Shown: positions 17,205 through 27,243, counted from the stretch's first letter. The stretch is 46,130 bases of DNA from Pseudomonas sp. AL03 (GCF_029960815.1 NZ_JASBRE010000038.1:1-46130); one strand, 5' to 3'. Made by a program: numbers and translations. The notes: a model not told the origin generated them from the letters alone.

Positions 17205-17570
17205 ATGGCACGTATTCTGATCGTCGATGATTCGCCGACTGAAATGTACAAACTGACCGGCATGCTGGAAAAGCACGGTCATGAAGTGTTGAAAGCCGAA
17301 AACGGTGCCGACGGCGTGGCCCTGGCCCGTCAGGAAAAACCCGACGCGGTGCTGATGGACATCGTCATGCCCGGCCTCAATGGTTTCCAGGCGACCCGCC
17401 AGCTGACCAAAGACCCGGAAACCGGGCACATCCCGGTGATCATCATCACCACCAAGGATCAGGAAACCGACAAAGTCTGGGGCACGCGCCAGGGCGCGAA
17501 GGATTACCTGACCAAACCGGTCGACGAAGACACCCTGATCAAGACCCTGAACAACGTGCTGGCCGGTTGA
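17205..17570 (+). CDS. pilH: Twitching motility response regulator PilH
   Basis: A 121-residue CheY-like receiver with ILIVDDSPTEMYK, phospho-Asp in LMDIVMPGLNG and Lys in LTKPVDED. PilH is known as the antagonist of PilG, drawing phosphate away and limiting pilus extension signalling. The ATG at 17205 follows GGGGAAG; the in-frame ATG at 17193 is less likely. It lies 57 bases after pilG and 10 bases before pilI. Confidence 0.93.
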   Translation: MARILIVDDSPTEMYKLTGMLEKHGHEVLKAENGADGVALARQEKPDAVLMDIVMPGLNGFQATRQLTKDPETGHIPVIIITTKDQETDKVWGTRQGAKDYLTKPVDEDTLIKTLNNVLAG

Positions 17571-17580
17571 CCGTCCGGCC

Positions 17581-18129
17581 ATGACCGAGTCGCTGACTGC
17601 CTTCGAACTGCTGCTGCAGATCGACCAGCGTTGCCGTGTGCTGGCGGCGGACTTGCCGTCCCAGCCGACCCGACAAGACAGTTGGAGCGGCATCGGCTTT
17701 CGGCTGGGCGAGCACTGGTACGTCGCGCCCATGGGCGAAGTCAGCGAAGTCTTGCATGAGCCGCGGTTCACGCAATTGCCGGGGGTCAAACCTTGGGTCA
17801 AGGGCGTTGCCAACCTGCGCGGGCGTCTATTACCGATCATCGAACTGTGCGGCTTCTTTTCTGGTTATGAGCTTGGCCATGAGTTGTCGGCGGTGCGTAG
17901 GCAGCGGCGGGTGTTGGTCGTGGAACACAACGAGGTGTTTGCCGGGTTGATGGTCGATGAGGTTTTCGGCTTGCAGCACTTTGCCCAGAACAGTCTGGAA
18001 CCGGTAGAGACCTTGAGTGGCCCGATTGCACCGTTCATCAAAGGCCGGTTCCAGCGTGAGCAGAGCTGGCAGGTGTTCAGCCCGTTTGCATTGGCGCAGT
18101 CACAAAGCTTTATGCACGTAGCGCTGTAA
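17581..18129 (+). CDS. pilI: CheW-like adaptor PilI
   Basis: A 182-residue CheW-domain protein that links the PilJ receptor to the ChpA kinase. The core beta-barrel signature is GVANLRGRLLPIIEL near residue 79, followed by VLVVEHNEVFAGLMVDEV. It starts 10 bases after pilH. The gap to pilJ is 216 bases, much larger than normal for this operon, and is filled by a repeat pair. Confidence 0.92.
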   Translation: MTESLTAFELLLQIDQRCRVLAADLPSQPTRQDSWSGIGFRLGEHWYVAPMGEVSEVLHEPRFTQLPGVKPWVKGVANLRGRLLPIIELCGFFSGYELGHELSAVRRQRRVLVVEHNEVFAGLMVDEVFGLQHFAQNSLEPVETLSGPIAPFIKGRFQREQSWQVFSPFALAQSQSFMHVAL

Positions 18130-18146
18130 ACGCGAACGCATTGCCT

Positions 18147-18285
18147 TATGTAGCAGCTGCCGAAGGCTGCGTTCGAGGGCGAAGCCCTCGCAAAATCAGG
18201 CGGCGTGTTTTTTTCAGATGCACCGTAGCGCCAGAGTTGACGACCGCTTCGCAGTCGGACGCAGGCTTTGCCAGCTGCTGCAAGG
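18147..18285. repeat. Inverted repeat pair (REPIN) between pilI and pilJ
   Basis: TGTAGCAGCTGCCGAAGGCT at the left end is matched in inverted form by ACGCAGGCTTTGCCAGCTGC at the right end. The left unit adds a GCGTTCGAGGGCGAAGCCCTCGC hairpin of the same design as the one at 14255. It separates pilI from pilJ, so readthrough may be reduced. The 18286-18345 remainder holds only the pilJ leader. Confidence 0.75.
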
Positions 18286-18345
18286 GATCGCGTAGGTGTC
18301 GAGGATTGGCGGTCACAGAGAATTCAGCTGTTCAGGCGAGGACCG

Positions 18346-20403
18346 ATGATAAAAGCAAAAACAGGCAAGCCAGAAGGGTCGCGCAGCCGGTCACAGATCA
18401 TCGCGCTGTTCATCGCGCTGATCGTCTTCATCATGCTGCTGTTCGCTAACTTCGCTTACCTCAATACCCAGGCCACGTACGATAAACAGTACATCGGCCA
18501 CGCCGGCGAGCTGCGCGTGCTGTCTCAGCGCATTGCCAAGAACGCCACCGAAGCCGCTGCCGGCAAGGCAGCGGCGTTCAAACTGCTGAGCGATGCGCGC
18601 AATGACTTTGCCCAACGCTGGGGCTATTTGAAGAAAGGCGATCCCTCCACCGGCCTGCCGCCGGCACCTTCCACCGTGCGCCCGGAAATGCGCGCCGTGC
18701 AACTGGACTGGGAACGCCTGCTGAAAAACACCGACGCGATCCTCTCCAGCGAACAGACCGTGCTGTCGCTGCATCAAGTCGCCGCGACCCTGGCCGAAAC
18801 GGTGCCGCAGTTGCAGGTCGAGTACGAAAAAGTCGTCGAAATTCTCCTCCAGCGCGGTGCCCCGGCCGCACAGGTCGCCATGGCCCAGCGACAATCGTTG
18901 TTGGCTGAACGGATTCTCGGTGCGGTGAACACCGTGTTGTCCGGCGATGAAAATTCGCAGCAGGCCGCCGACGCCTTCGGGCGCGATGCTGCGCGATTCG
19001 GCCAGGTACTCACCGGCATGCTCCAGGGCAATCCGGCGTTTAAGGTCAGTCAGGTTGAAGACCGTGACGCGCGCGCGCGGTTGATCGAGATTTCCGAGCT
19101 GTTCGAATTCGTTTCGGGCTCGGTGGATGAAATCCTCGAAACCTCGCCGGAACTGTTTAAGGTCCGCGAATCGGCCACCAACATTTTCACCCTGTCGCAG
19201 ACCCTGCTCGACGAAGCCTCACACCTGGCCGGCGGTTTCGAAAACCTGGCGGGCGGGCGCAGCACCGACACCATTGGCGGGTATGTGCTGGGCCTGCTGG
19301 CACTGATGTCGATCATCCTCATTGGCCTGGTGATGGTTCGCGAAACCAATCGTCAGTTGCGCGAAACCGCCGAGAAGAATGAACGCAACCAGAACGCGAT
19401 CATGCGCCTGCTCGACGAGATCGAAGACCTGGCGGACGGCGACCTGACCGTGACCGCCTCGGTGACCGAAGACTTCACCGGGACCATCGCTGACTCGATC
19501 AACTATTCCGTGGACCAACTGCGCGATCTGGTGGCAACCATCAACCTCACCGCTGGCCAGGTCGCTGCCGCCGTGCAGGAAACCCAGGCCACCGCCATGC
19601 ACCTGGCGCAGGCTTCGGAGCATCAGGCGCAGCAGATTGCCGAAGCCTCCACCGCGATCAACGACATGGCCCAGTCTATCGACCAGGTCTCGGCCAACGC
19701 CGCCGAATCCTCAGCGGTGGCCGAGCGCTCGGTGGAAATCGCCAACAAGGGCAATGAGGTGGTGCACAACACCATCCACGGCATGGACAATATTCGCGAG
19801 CAGATTCAGGACACCGCCAAGCGCATCAAGCGTCTCGGCGAGTCTTCTCAAGAAATCGGCGACATTGTCAGCCTGATCGATGACATTGCCGACCAGACCA
19901 ACATCCTTGCGCTCAACGCGGCGATCCAGGCCTCCATGGCCGGTGATGCCGGGCGCGGTTTTGCGGTGGTTGCCGATGAAGTCCAGCGGCTGGCCGAGCG
20001 CTCGTCTGCCGCCACCCGGCAGATCGAAACCCTGGTGCGAGCGATTCAGACCGACACCAACGAAGCCGTTATTTCCATGGAGCAGACCACCACCGAAGTG
20101 GTGCGCGGCGCGCGTCTGGCGCAGGATGCCGGAGTGGCCCTGGAAGAAATCGAAGGCGTGTCGAAGACCCTCGCAGCGCTGATCCAGAGTATTTCCAACG
20201 CAGCGCAGCAACAAACGTCTTCGGCCGGTCAGATTTCCCTGACGATGAACGTGATCCAGCAGATCACCACGCAGACATCGTCCGGCTCCACTGCCACCGC
20301 CGAGAGCATTGGCAACCTGGCGAAAATGGCCAGCCAGCTGCGGCGTTCCGTGTCCGGGTTCACCTTGCCGGCCGCCAAGCCCCAGGCCGCGGATAAAGTG
20401 TGA
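18346..20403 (+). CDS. pilJ: Methyl-accepting chemotaxis protein PilJ
   Basis: A 685-residue transmembrane receptor of the Pil-Chp system. TM1 lies at about residues 18-40. The periplasmic PilJ-type domains include GHAGELRVLSQRIAKNA near residue 50, and TM2 lies at about 309-332. A HAMP region and the cytoplasmic signalling coiled coil follow, with hairpin tip DIADQTNILALNAAIQASMA and VADEVQRLAERS. It senses pilus/surface contact. The ATG at 18346 has GAGGA just upstream; the longer frame from 18268 runs through repeat DNA. Confidence 0.94.
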   Translation: MIKAKTGKPEGSRSRSQIIALFIALIVFIMLLFANFAYLNTQATYDKQYIGHAGELRVLSQRIAKNATEAAAGKAAAFKLLSDARNDFAQRWGYLKKGDPSTGLPPAPSTVRPEMRAVQLDWERLLKNTDAILSSEQTVLSLHQVAATLAETVPQLQVEYEKVVEILLQRGAPAAQVAMAQRQSLLAERILGAVNTVLSGDENSQQAADAFGRDAARFGQVLTGMLQGNPAFKVSQVEDRDARARLIEISELFEFVSGSVDEILETSPELFKVRESATNIFTLSQTLLDEASHLAGGFENLAGGRSTDTIGGYVLGLLALMSIILIGLVMVRETNRQLRETAEKNERNQNAIMRLLDEIEDLADGDLTVTASVTEDFTGTIADSINYSVDQLRDLVATINLTAGQVAAAVQETQATAMHLAQASEHQAQQIAEASTAINDMAQSIDQVSANAAESSAVAERSVEIANKGNEVVHNTIHGMDNIREQIQDTAKRIKRLGESSQEIGDIVSLIDDIADQTNILALNAAIQASMAGDAGRGFAVVADEVQRLAERSSAATRQIETLVRAIQTDTNEAVISMEQTTTEVVRGARLAQDAGVALEEIEGVSKTLAALIQSISNAAQQQTSSAGQISLTMNVIQQITTQTSSGSTATAESIGNLAKMASQLRRSVSGFTLPAAKPQAADKV

Positions 20404-20454
20404 AGCGCCTATGGGCGTTTGCTTTCTTTGACTGGAGCAGTGAACGGAGTGGTT

Positions 20455-23400
20455 ATGGGTGATCGGCACGACTATGTGGCCCTCGAGTGGGTCAAAGGCG
20501 AGATTGCCGAAACGCTGAAAGTGGCTCATCAGGCCATCGAAACCCTGCTTGATGACCCGCAGGCGACGCACGCCCTCAGTGAATGCCTGGCCTGCGTCCA
20601 TCAGGTTCACGGCAGTTTGCAGATGGTCGAGTTTTACGGCGCGGCGCTGCTCGCCGAAGAGATGGAACAGCTGACCACCGCCTTGCAGCAGAACCGCGTC
20701 GGTCATCGTGATGAGGCGATCCATCTATTGCTGCAAGCGCTTGGGCAGCTGCCGATTTACCTCGACCGGGTGCAAGGCGCCCGTCGCGACCTGCCGCTGG
20801 TGGTGCTGCCGCTGATCAACGATCTGCGCAGCGCCCGTGGCGAAAGCCTGTTGTCGGAAACCAGCCTGTTCAGCCCGCAATTGCCGGACCTGCCACCGCT
20901 GGACGAAGCGTCGCTGGCGCTGCTGGAGCCGGCCGATTTACCGAACGTGCTGCGCAAGTTGCGGCAAATGTTGCAGATGGCCCTGGTCGGATTGCTGCGT
21001 GAGCAGGACGGCGAAACCAACCTCGATTATCTGACCAGGGTTTTTACCCATCTCGAAGGACTGAGCGGCAACGCACCGCTGAGCCCGTTGTGGCAAGTCG
21101 CCTCGGCGCTGGTAGAAGGTATGCGCAGCGGCTCGATCGCCAACAGTCCGGCGTTGCGCCGCCTGTTCAAAGACGCCGACAAAGAGCTGAAGCGCCTGCT
21201 CGAGCAGGGCATGCCCGGAATCAATCAGCCGGCGCCGCTAGAGTTGCTCAAGAGTTTGCTGTTCTACATTGCCAAGGCCGAACATCCCACCGGGCAGATG
21301 CTGACCATGAAAGATCGCTACGGATTGGACGACGCGCTGCCTGACAGCGCGATGGTCGACGAAGAACGAGCACGGCTGGCCGGTCCCGACCGCGACGCCA
21401 TGCGTTCGGTGCTGGCCGCGCTGTGCGAAGAGCTGGTGCGGGTCAAGGAGCGCCTGGACCTGTTCGTGCGCAGTGACCGCCAACACACTTCGGACCTCGA
21501 AAGCCTGCTGGCGCCACTGCGGCAAATCGCCGACACCCTGGCGGTGCTCGGTTTCGGCCAGCCACGCAAGGTCATCATTGATCAACTGGCGGTGGTGCTG
21601 AGCCTCGTCCAGGGCCAGCGTGAGCCCAATGACGCGACCCTCATGGACGTCGCCGGTGCTTTGCTCTATGTCGAGGCGACCCTCGCCGGCATGGTCGGCA
21701 CCGTCGAACCGGAAAGCCAGGAAGAAAGCCGCCTGCCGACCATCGACCTGACACAGATCCATCAGATCGTGATCAAGGAAGCGCGCATCTGCCTGCAGCA
21801 GGCCAAGGACATGATCGTTGACTACATCGACGCCGACTGGGACCGACAGCACTTGCAGCCACTGCCGGCCTTGCTGACCCAGTTGCGCGGTGCGCTGGCG
21901 ATGATTCCGTTGAGCCGTGCGGCGAGCCTGATCGAAACGTGCAACCACTTCATCCGCGAGCACTTGTTGCTGGATCCAGATCACCCCGGCTGGCAGGAAC
22001 TGGACAGCCTGGCCGACGTCGTCACCAGCATCGAGTATTACCTGGAGCGCCTCAGCGACGACCCCGAAGCGTCGGGTGAACAGTTGCTCGACGTCGCGGA
22101 AAAAAGCCTGGCATCACTCGGCTTTTTCCCCCGCGAGCAGCAGGTGCCGGTGCTTGAAGATGTGCTCAGCCCAAGCGAAGCGCAGGTCATGCAAGATCTG
22201 CAGGAACTGGACGACCCTGACACCGTCCAGTCTCTGGCCGATGTCTTGGCCAGCCCCGTGTCTTGCGTCAACCCGCCCGCCCTGACCACTCCGGGAAGCC
22301 TGTTGCCGCCACCCGCCGGTGAAGAGCCGGTGGACGATGAGTTGCGGGAAGTCTTCCTCGAAGAAACCGATGAAGTCCTCGAAATTCTCCGGGAATACCT
22401 GCCGCGCTGGTCGTCCAATCCCGACAGTCAATCGGCCTTGAGTGAACTGCGCCGGGCCTTCCATACGTTGAAAGGCAGTGGCCGGATGGTCCGCGCTTTG
22501 GTGCTGGGCGAACTGGCCTGGGCGATGGAAAATCTGCTCAACCGCGTACTGGAACACAGCGTTCCACCGGGGGCGGCGGTGCAGCAACTGCTGGGCGACG
22601 CGCTGAATCTGCTACCGGAACTGGTGGCCGAGTTTGCGGCCAATGCCCAGCGCCAGCGCAACGATGTCGACCAATTGGCCGCACGCGCCCATGCCTTGGC
22701 CAAGGGCGATGAATCGATACTCGATGAAGACGCACAGGACGTCGCAGCCCTCGATCCGTTGCTGCTTGAGATCTTCCGCAACGAAGCCGAAACCCACTTG
22801 GGCAGCCTCAACCGCTTCCTCGATCAAGCCGCCGAGCACGTGCCGTTGCAGGCTAGCGACGAGTTGCAGCGAGCGCTGCACACCCTCAAGGGCAGCGCCT
22901 CCATGGCCGGCGTATTACCGATTGCCGAGCTGGCGACGCCACTGGATCATCTGGCCCGGGAGTACAAGGCGCACCTGATCGCCCTGGACCTGGATGAAGT
23001 CGAACTGTTGCTGGAAGCCGAAGGACTGTTCCGTCTTGGGCTGCGACAGCTCAAGACTGATCCACTGGCGGAGATTCCCGGCGCCCGCTCGTTGATCGAG
23101 CGAACCCAGGCATTGCTGGCCGAGCGTCTGGAAACCCTCCTGAGTGCACCGAATACCGGGTTGCGCATCAAGCGTGATCCGCAACTGATCAATAACTTCC
23201 TCGCGCAAGGTATGGACATCCTGCTGGACGCCGAAAGCCTGTTGCAGCGCTGGCAGCAACACCCCGGCGAGCGTCAGGAACTCAGCGCGCTGCTGGATGA
23301 ATTGACCACCCTGGGCGAGGGCGCCCACCTGGCTGACCTGCATCCGGTGGATGAGCTTTGCGAAGCGTTGCTCGATCTCTACGGTGCCGTGGAAGAAAGC

Positions 23401-26361
23401 AGCCTGGCGGTCAGCGAGGCGTTTTTCCACGAGGCGCAAAGTGCCCACGAAGCGCTGATCAACATGCTCGACGAACTGGCCGCGGGCCAGGAAGTCAGCC
23501 CGCAACCGGAGCGGGTCCGGGCCTTGCGCGGTTTGCTGGATGCGAGTCTCGATCCGTCGGCGATGGGGCTGATTCGCAGTGACGGCAGCCGTACCTTGAG
23601 CATTCGGGAACTGGGCAGCGCCACGGCCGAACTGGCGCAGAACGCGACCCAGGTTGAAATGGACGATGAGATCGTTTCGATCTTCCTCGAAGAAGCGGTG
23701 GATATCCTCGAAAGTGCTGGCCAGGCCTTGCAGCGCTGGGTGAGCGACCCGGACAACGCCGCGCCATTGTTGTCGTTACAGCGTGATCTACACACCCTCA
23801 AGGGTGGCGCGCGGATGGCCGAGGTCGAGCCGGTCGGTGATCTGGCGCATGAACTGGAAAGCCTTTACGAAGGTCTGGTGGACCGCCGCTACACCTACAG
23901 CGAAGCGTTGGCGCAACTGCTGCAACAAAGCCATGAACGGCTCGCACAGCTGCTTGATCAGTTGCAGAACCAGCAGCCATTGGGCGATCCAGACGAGCTG
24001 ATCGTGGCCATTCGCGCGTTTCGCCAGGGCATTGTCAGCGCTGTTGAAACGGTCGAACCTGCCCGGGCCGAAGATTCACCGGGCCATGATCCGGAGCTTC
24101 TGGATATCTTCCTCGAGGAAGGTTTCGACATCATCGAAAACTCCGGCGCGGCGCTGGTGCGCTGGCAGGCCGAGCCTTCGAATCGTCAGGAAGTGGAAAC
24201 CCTGCTGCGTGACCTGCACACCCTCAAGGGGGGCGCGCGGATGGTGGAAATCGCACCGATTGGCGACCTCGCCCATGAGCTGGAATTCCTCTACGAAGGC
24301 CTCTCGGCTGGCGTGCTGCAACCCACCGCCGCGTTGTTCGACTTGTTGCAAAGCAGCCACGATCGACTGGCGCAGATGCTCGATGCGGCCCGTGCCGGTC
24401 ATCCTTTGCCGCCGGCCGATCGATTGATCGACGCGATCAAGAATTTCAGTCATCCGGCAGTGACCGACACACCGGCACCGGTCGTAGTGTCCGCAACGCC
24501 GAAAGCCGAGACGCCCGCACCGCAACCCGATGCCGGCGGGGACATGGTCAAGGTCTCGGCTGAGTTGCTCGATGACCTGGTGAACCTGGCCGGCGAAACG
24601 TCGATCTTCCGTGGCCGGATCGAACAACAGGTCAATGATGCGCGCGTGACCCTGAGCGAGATGGAAACCACCATCGAGCGCATGCGCGACCAGTTGCGTC
24701 GTCTCGACACTGAAACCCAGGGGCGGATTCTCAGCCGCCAGCAAGTCGACGCCGAACGCCTGGGCTACGAAGAATTCGATCCGCTGGAAATGGACCGCCA
24801 CTCACAATTGCAGCAACTGTCGCGCGCGCTGTTCGAATCGGCCTCCGACTTGCTCGACCTCAAGGAAACCCTCGACCGACGCAATCAAGACGCGGAAAAC
24901 CTGCTGCAACAGCAGGGCCGCATCAACACCGAATTGCAAGAAGGCCTGATGCGCACGCGCATGGTGCCGTTCGAGCGGATGCTGCCGCGTTTGAAGCGCA
25001 TCGTCCGTCAGGTCTCCAGCGAACTGGGCAAGGACGTGGAGTTCATCGTCGGCAATGCCGAAGGCGAGATGGACCGCAACGTCCTGGAACGCATGGCCGC
25101 GCCGTTGGAACACATGCTGCGCAACGCGGTGGATCATGGGCTGGAATCGGCCGAGGTGCGTATCGCCGCGGGTAAACCGGCTCAGGGTCGAATCACTTTG
25201 GACCTGTCGCGAGAGGGCGGCGACATCATTTTCGACATCCGCGACGACGGTGCCGGCGTGCCGCTGGACGCGGTGCGGCGCAAGGCGATCAAGCGCGGGT
25301 TATTGGCCCCGGACAGCGACATCAGCGACCGCGATGTGCTGCAATTTATCCTGCAACCGGGGTTCTCCACCGCCGAGAAAATCACCCAGATTTCCGGGCG
25401 CGGCGTCGGCATGGACGTGGTTCACGAAGAGGTCCGGCAACTCGGCGGCAGCATGAGCATCGACTCTGTGCCAGGGCAGGGCGTGCACTTCCGGATTCGC
25501 CTGCCGTTCACCGTGTCGGTCAACCGGGCGCTGATGGTGCAATGCTTTGATGATCAGTACGCGATCCCGCTGAACACCATCGACGGCATCGTTCGCGTGC
25601 TGCCCAACGAACTTGAAGGGCACTACCGGCTCGATCCGCCGACCTACAAATACGCCGGGCAACACTATGAACTGTGCTACCTCGGCGAACTGCTGAAAAC
25701 CAGCCACCGCCCGAAACTGCTGGGCCAGAGCCTGCCGCTGCCGGTATTGCTGGTGCAGTGCAACGAGCGGCACATCGCCGTGCAAGTCGACTCCATGGCC
25801 GGCACTCGCGAGATCGTGGTCAAAAGCCTCGGCCCGCAATTTGCGGCGGTGCAGGGGTTGTCCGGAGCAACGATTCTCGGCGACGGACGGGTGGTGCTGA
25901 TTCTCGATTTGCTGGCGCCGATCCGCGCCATGCAGGCCCGTGTGCCGCAACAGTCAGTGACTCAGGAGGCGGAGGTCGAGCCGCATAAACCGCTGCTGGT
26001 GCTGGTGGTCGACGATTCGGTGACCGTGCGCAAGGTCACCAGCCGTTTGCTGGAACGCCACGGCATGAACGTGCTGACCGCCAAGGACGGTGTCGACGCC
26101 ATGCTGCTGCTTGAAGAACACAGGCCTGACCTGATGTTGCTGGACATCGAAATGCCGCGCATGGACGGCTTCGAGGTGGCGACCCAGGTACGCGCCGACG
26201 AACGTCTGCAGCACCTGCCAATCATCATGATCACCTCCCGCACCGGGCAGAAGCACCGCGACCGTGCCATGGCCATCGGCGTCAACGACTACCTCGGCAA
26301 GCCGTACCAGGAATCGGTGCTGCTCGAAAGCATCGCCCTGTGGAGCAAAACCCATGCTTGA
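20455..26361 (+). CDS. chpA: Hybrid chemotaxis histidine kinase ChpA
   Basis: A 1968-residue CheA-type hybrid kinase driving the Pil-Chp pathway. Canonical HTLKG phosphotransfer sites are at His670, His809, His1113 and His1255. Degenerate aligned sites are His49 (HQVHG), Thr198, Thr475 (TQLRG) and Thr951. Next come a dimerisation segment, the HATPase N-box with Asn1557, GRGVGMD near 1648, a CheW domain and a C-terminal receiver with phospho-Asp1897. P. aeruginosa ChpA is about 500 residues longer. The start at 20455 follows CGGAG; the frame opens at 20419. It comes 51 bases after pilJ with no pilK between. Confidence 0.94.
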   Translation: MGDRHDYVALEWVKGEIAETLKVAHQAIETLLDDPQATHALSECLACVHQVHGSLQMVEFYGAALLAEEMEQLTTALQQNRVGHRDEAIHLLLQALGQLPIYLDRVQGARRDLPLVVLPLINDLRSARGESLLSETSLFSPQLPDLPPLDEASLALLEPADLPNVLRKLRQMLQMALVGLLREQDGETNLDYLTRVFTHLEGLSGNAPLSPLWQVASALVEGMRSGSIANSPALRRLFKDADKELKRLLEQGMPGINQPAPLELLKSLLFYIAKAEHPTGQMLTMKDRYGLDDALPDSAMVDEERARLAGPDRDAMRSVLAALCEELVRVKERLDLFVRSDRQHTSDLESLLAPLRQIADTLAVLGFGQPRKVIIDQLAVVLSLVQGQREPNDATLMDVAGALLYVEATLAGMVGTVEPESQEESRLPTIDLTQIHQIVIKEARICLQQAKDMIVDYIDADWDRQHLQPLPALLTQLRGALAMIPLSRAASLIETCNHFIREHLLLDPDHPGWQELDSLADVVTSIEYYLERLSDDPEASGEQLLDVAEKSLASLGFFPREQQVPVLEDVLSPSEAQVMQDLQELDDPDTVQSLADVLASPVSCVNPPALTTPGSLLPPPAGEEPVDDELREVFLEETDEVLEILREYLPRWSSNPDSQSALSELRRAFHTLKGSGRMVRALVLGELAWAMENLLNRVLEHSVPPGAAVQQLLGDALNLLPELVAEFAANAQRQRNDVDQLAARAHALAKGDESILDEDAQDVAALDPLLLEIFRNEAETHLGSLNRFLDQAAEHVPLQASDELQRALHTLKGSASMAGVLPIAELATPLDHLAREYKAHLIALDLDEVELLLEAEGLFRLGLRQLKTDPLAEIPGARSLIERTQALLAERLETLLSAPNTGLRIKRDPQLINNFLAQGMDILLDAESLLQRWQQHPGERQELSALLDELTTLGEGAHLADLHPVDELCEALLDLYGAVEESSLAVSEAFFHEAQSAHEALINMLDELAAGQEVSPQPERVRALRGLLDASLDPSAMGLIRSDGSRTLSIRELGSATAELAQNATQVEMDDEIVSIFLEEAVDILESAGQALQRWVSDPDNAAPLLSLQRDLHTLKGGARMAEVEPVGDLAHELESLYEGLVDRRYTYSEALAQLLQQSHERLAQLLDQLQNQQPLGDPDELIVAIRAFRQGIVSAVETVEPARAEDSPGHDPELLDIFLEEGFDIIENSGAALVRWQAEPSNRQEVETLLRDLHTLKGGARMVEIAPIGDLAHELEFLYEGLSAGVLQPTAALFDLLQSSHDRLAQMLDAARAGHPLPPADRLIDAIKNFSHPAVTDTPAPVVVSATPKAETPAPQPDAGGDMVKVSAELLDDLVNLAGETSIFRGRIEQQVNDARVTLSEMETTIERMRDQLRRLDTETQGRILSRQQVDAERLGYEEFDPLEMDRHSQLQQLSRALFESASDLLDLKETLDRRNQDAENLLQQQGRINTELQEGLMRTRMVPFERMLPRLKRIVRQVSSELGKDVEFIVGNAEGEMDRNVLERMAAPLEHMLRNAVDHGLESAEVRIAAGKPAQGRITLDLSREGGDIIFDIRDDGAGVPLDAVRRKAIKRGLLAPDSDISDRDVLQFILQPGFSTAEKITQISGRGVGMDVVHEEVRQLGGSMSIDSVPGQGVHFRIRLPFTVSVNRALMVQCFDDQYAIPLNTIDGIVRVLPNELEGHYRLDPPTYKYAGQHYELCYLGELLKTSHRPKLLGQSLPLPVLLVQCNERHIAVQVDSMAGTREIVVKSLGPQFAAVQGLSGATILGDGRVVLILDLLAPIRAMQARVPQQSVTQEAEVEPHKPLLVLVVDDSVTVRKVTSRLLERHGMNVLTAKDGVDAMLLLEEHRPDLMLLDIEMPRMDGFEVATQVRADERLQHLPIIMITSRTGQKHRDRAMAIGVNDYLGKPYQESVLLESIALWSKTHA

Positions 26362-26809
26362 GCACCGCACCAGCAACCTCACCGGCCTGCTGCTGCCCCT
26401 GGCCGACCGCAACCTGATTCTGCCCAACGTTGCTGTTGCGGAGCTCATTGATTACCAACCCAGTGCCTTCGACCTCGACACCCCGCCGTGGTACCTCGGG
26501 CGGGTAACGTGGCGGAACCGGCAGATTCCGTTGCTGAGTTTTGAGTCGGCGTGTGGGCAGAAAATCGTGATCGGTGAACGGGCGCGGATTGTCATCCTCA
26601 ATGCTCTCGGCGGGCGGCCTGATTTGAAATTTATTGCACTGCTGGTGCAGGGGATTCCGCGGTCTTACAAGCTTGATAGTCAGTTGAGCTATGTGGATGT
26701 GCCGTTGTGTTCGCTGGAACAGGCGGCGGTGCAGGTGGGGGAGCAAGTGGCGAAGGTGCCGGACTTGTTGGCGCTTGAGGAATTACTGGTGAATGCCGGG
26801 TTGACTTGA
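26354..26809 (+). CDS. chpC: CheW-like adaptor ChpC
   Basis: A 151-residue CheW-domain protein that in P. aeruginosa helps couple further receptors to ChpA. The barrel signature is WYLGRVTWRNRQIPLLSFE near residue 46. It overlaps the chpA stop by 8 bases (ATGCTTGA), so the two are translationally coupled. The chpB methylesterase gene that lies between chpA and chpC in P. aeruginosa is absent, which makes this direct overlap possible. Confidence 0.9.
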   Translation: MLEHRTSNLTGLLLPLADRNLILPNVAVAELIDYQPSAFDLDTPPWYLGRVTWRNRQIPLLSFESACGQKIVIGERARIVILNALGGRPDLKFIALLVQGIPRSYKLDSQLSYVDVPLCSLEQAAVQVGEQVAKVPDLLALEELLVNAGLT

Positions 26810-26847
26810 CTGGCCCCATCGTCGGAACGCCGCCCGGAGCAAGCTCG

Positions 26848-27243
26848 CTGGGTCAGCGTAATGAAAGTCTCGTCGCGCACTTCGGCGAGATCAACTTCGG
26901 TCCGTTGGGCAAACTTTGAATCCGCCGGTGTGGCGAGAAAGATGTCGTCGGAAAACAACGGGATCTGCTCGCAGTCCGGGTTGTTGACGCTCTCGTCCAG
27001 CGACACCAGGATCGCGTCGACTTCCATGTTCTTGAGCTTGTACAGCAGGTCGAAGTTCGAGCCGAGGATCAGGTCGATATTGAGCTCGCTGCGGCGGATC
27101 TTCAGGCCCATGATCAGCTGCGGCACCGTCTTCATTGTCTTCACCGTCAGCGAATACAGCGAGCCCAGCTTGAAGCGCTCGGCGGAGAAACCGGCGGCTT
27201 CGCGGGTCAGGCGCCAATTCTCAAAGATCACGCCTGACAGAAG
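26848..27243 (-). pseudogene. LysR-type regulator remnant (effector domain only)
   Basis: About 130 residues of a LysR substrate-binding domain read on the minus strand: FKLGSLYSLTVKTMKTVPQ, IDLILGSNFDLLYKL, VDAILVSLDESVNN and DETFITLTQ. The N-terminal helix-turn-helix is missing, with a stop directly upstream (27244-27246). The C-terminal third is replaced at a GGAGCAAGCTCGCTGG repeat sequence and then the chpC antisense. No usable start is present. It is a two-ended fragment beside the LodA-like operon. Confidence 0.75.

Noticed and set aside
19711..20724. Open frame of 337 codons on the minus strand across pilJ and chpA
   Set aside because: It overlaps two strongly supported genes and has typical antisense composition (Gly/His/Arg-rich). 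No ribosome site or family match.
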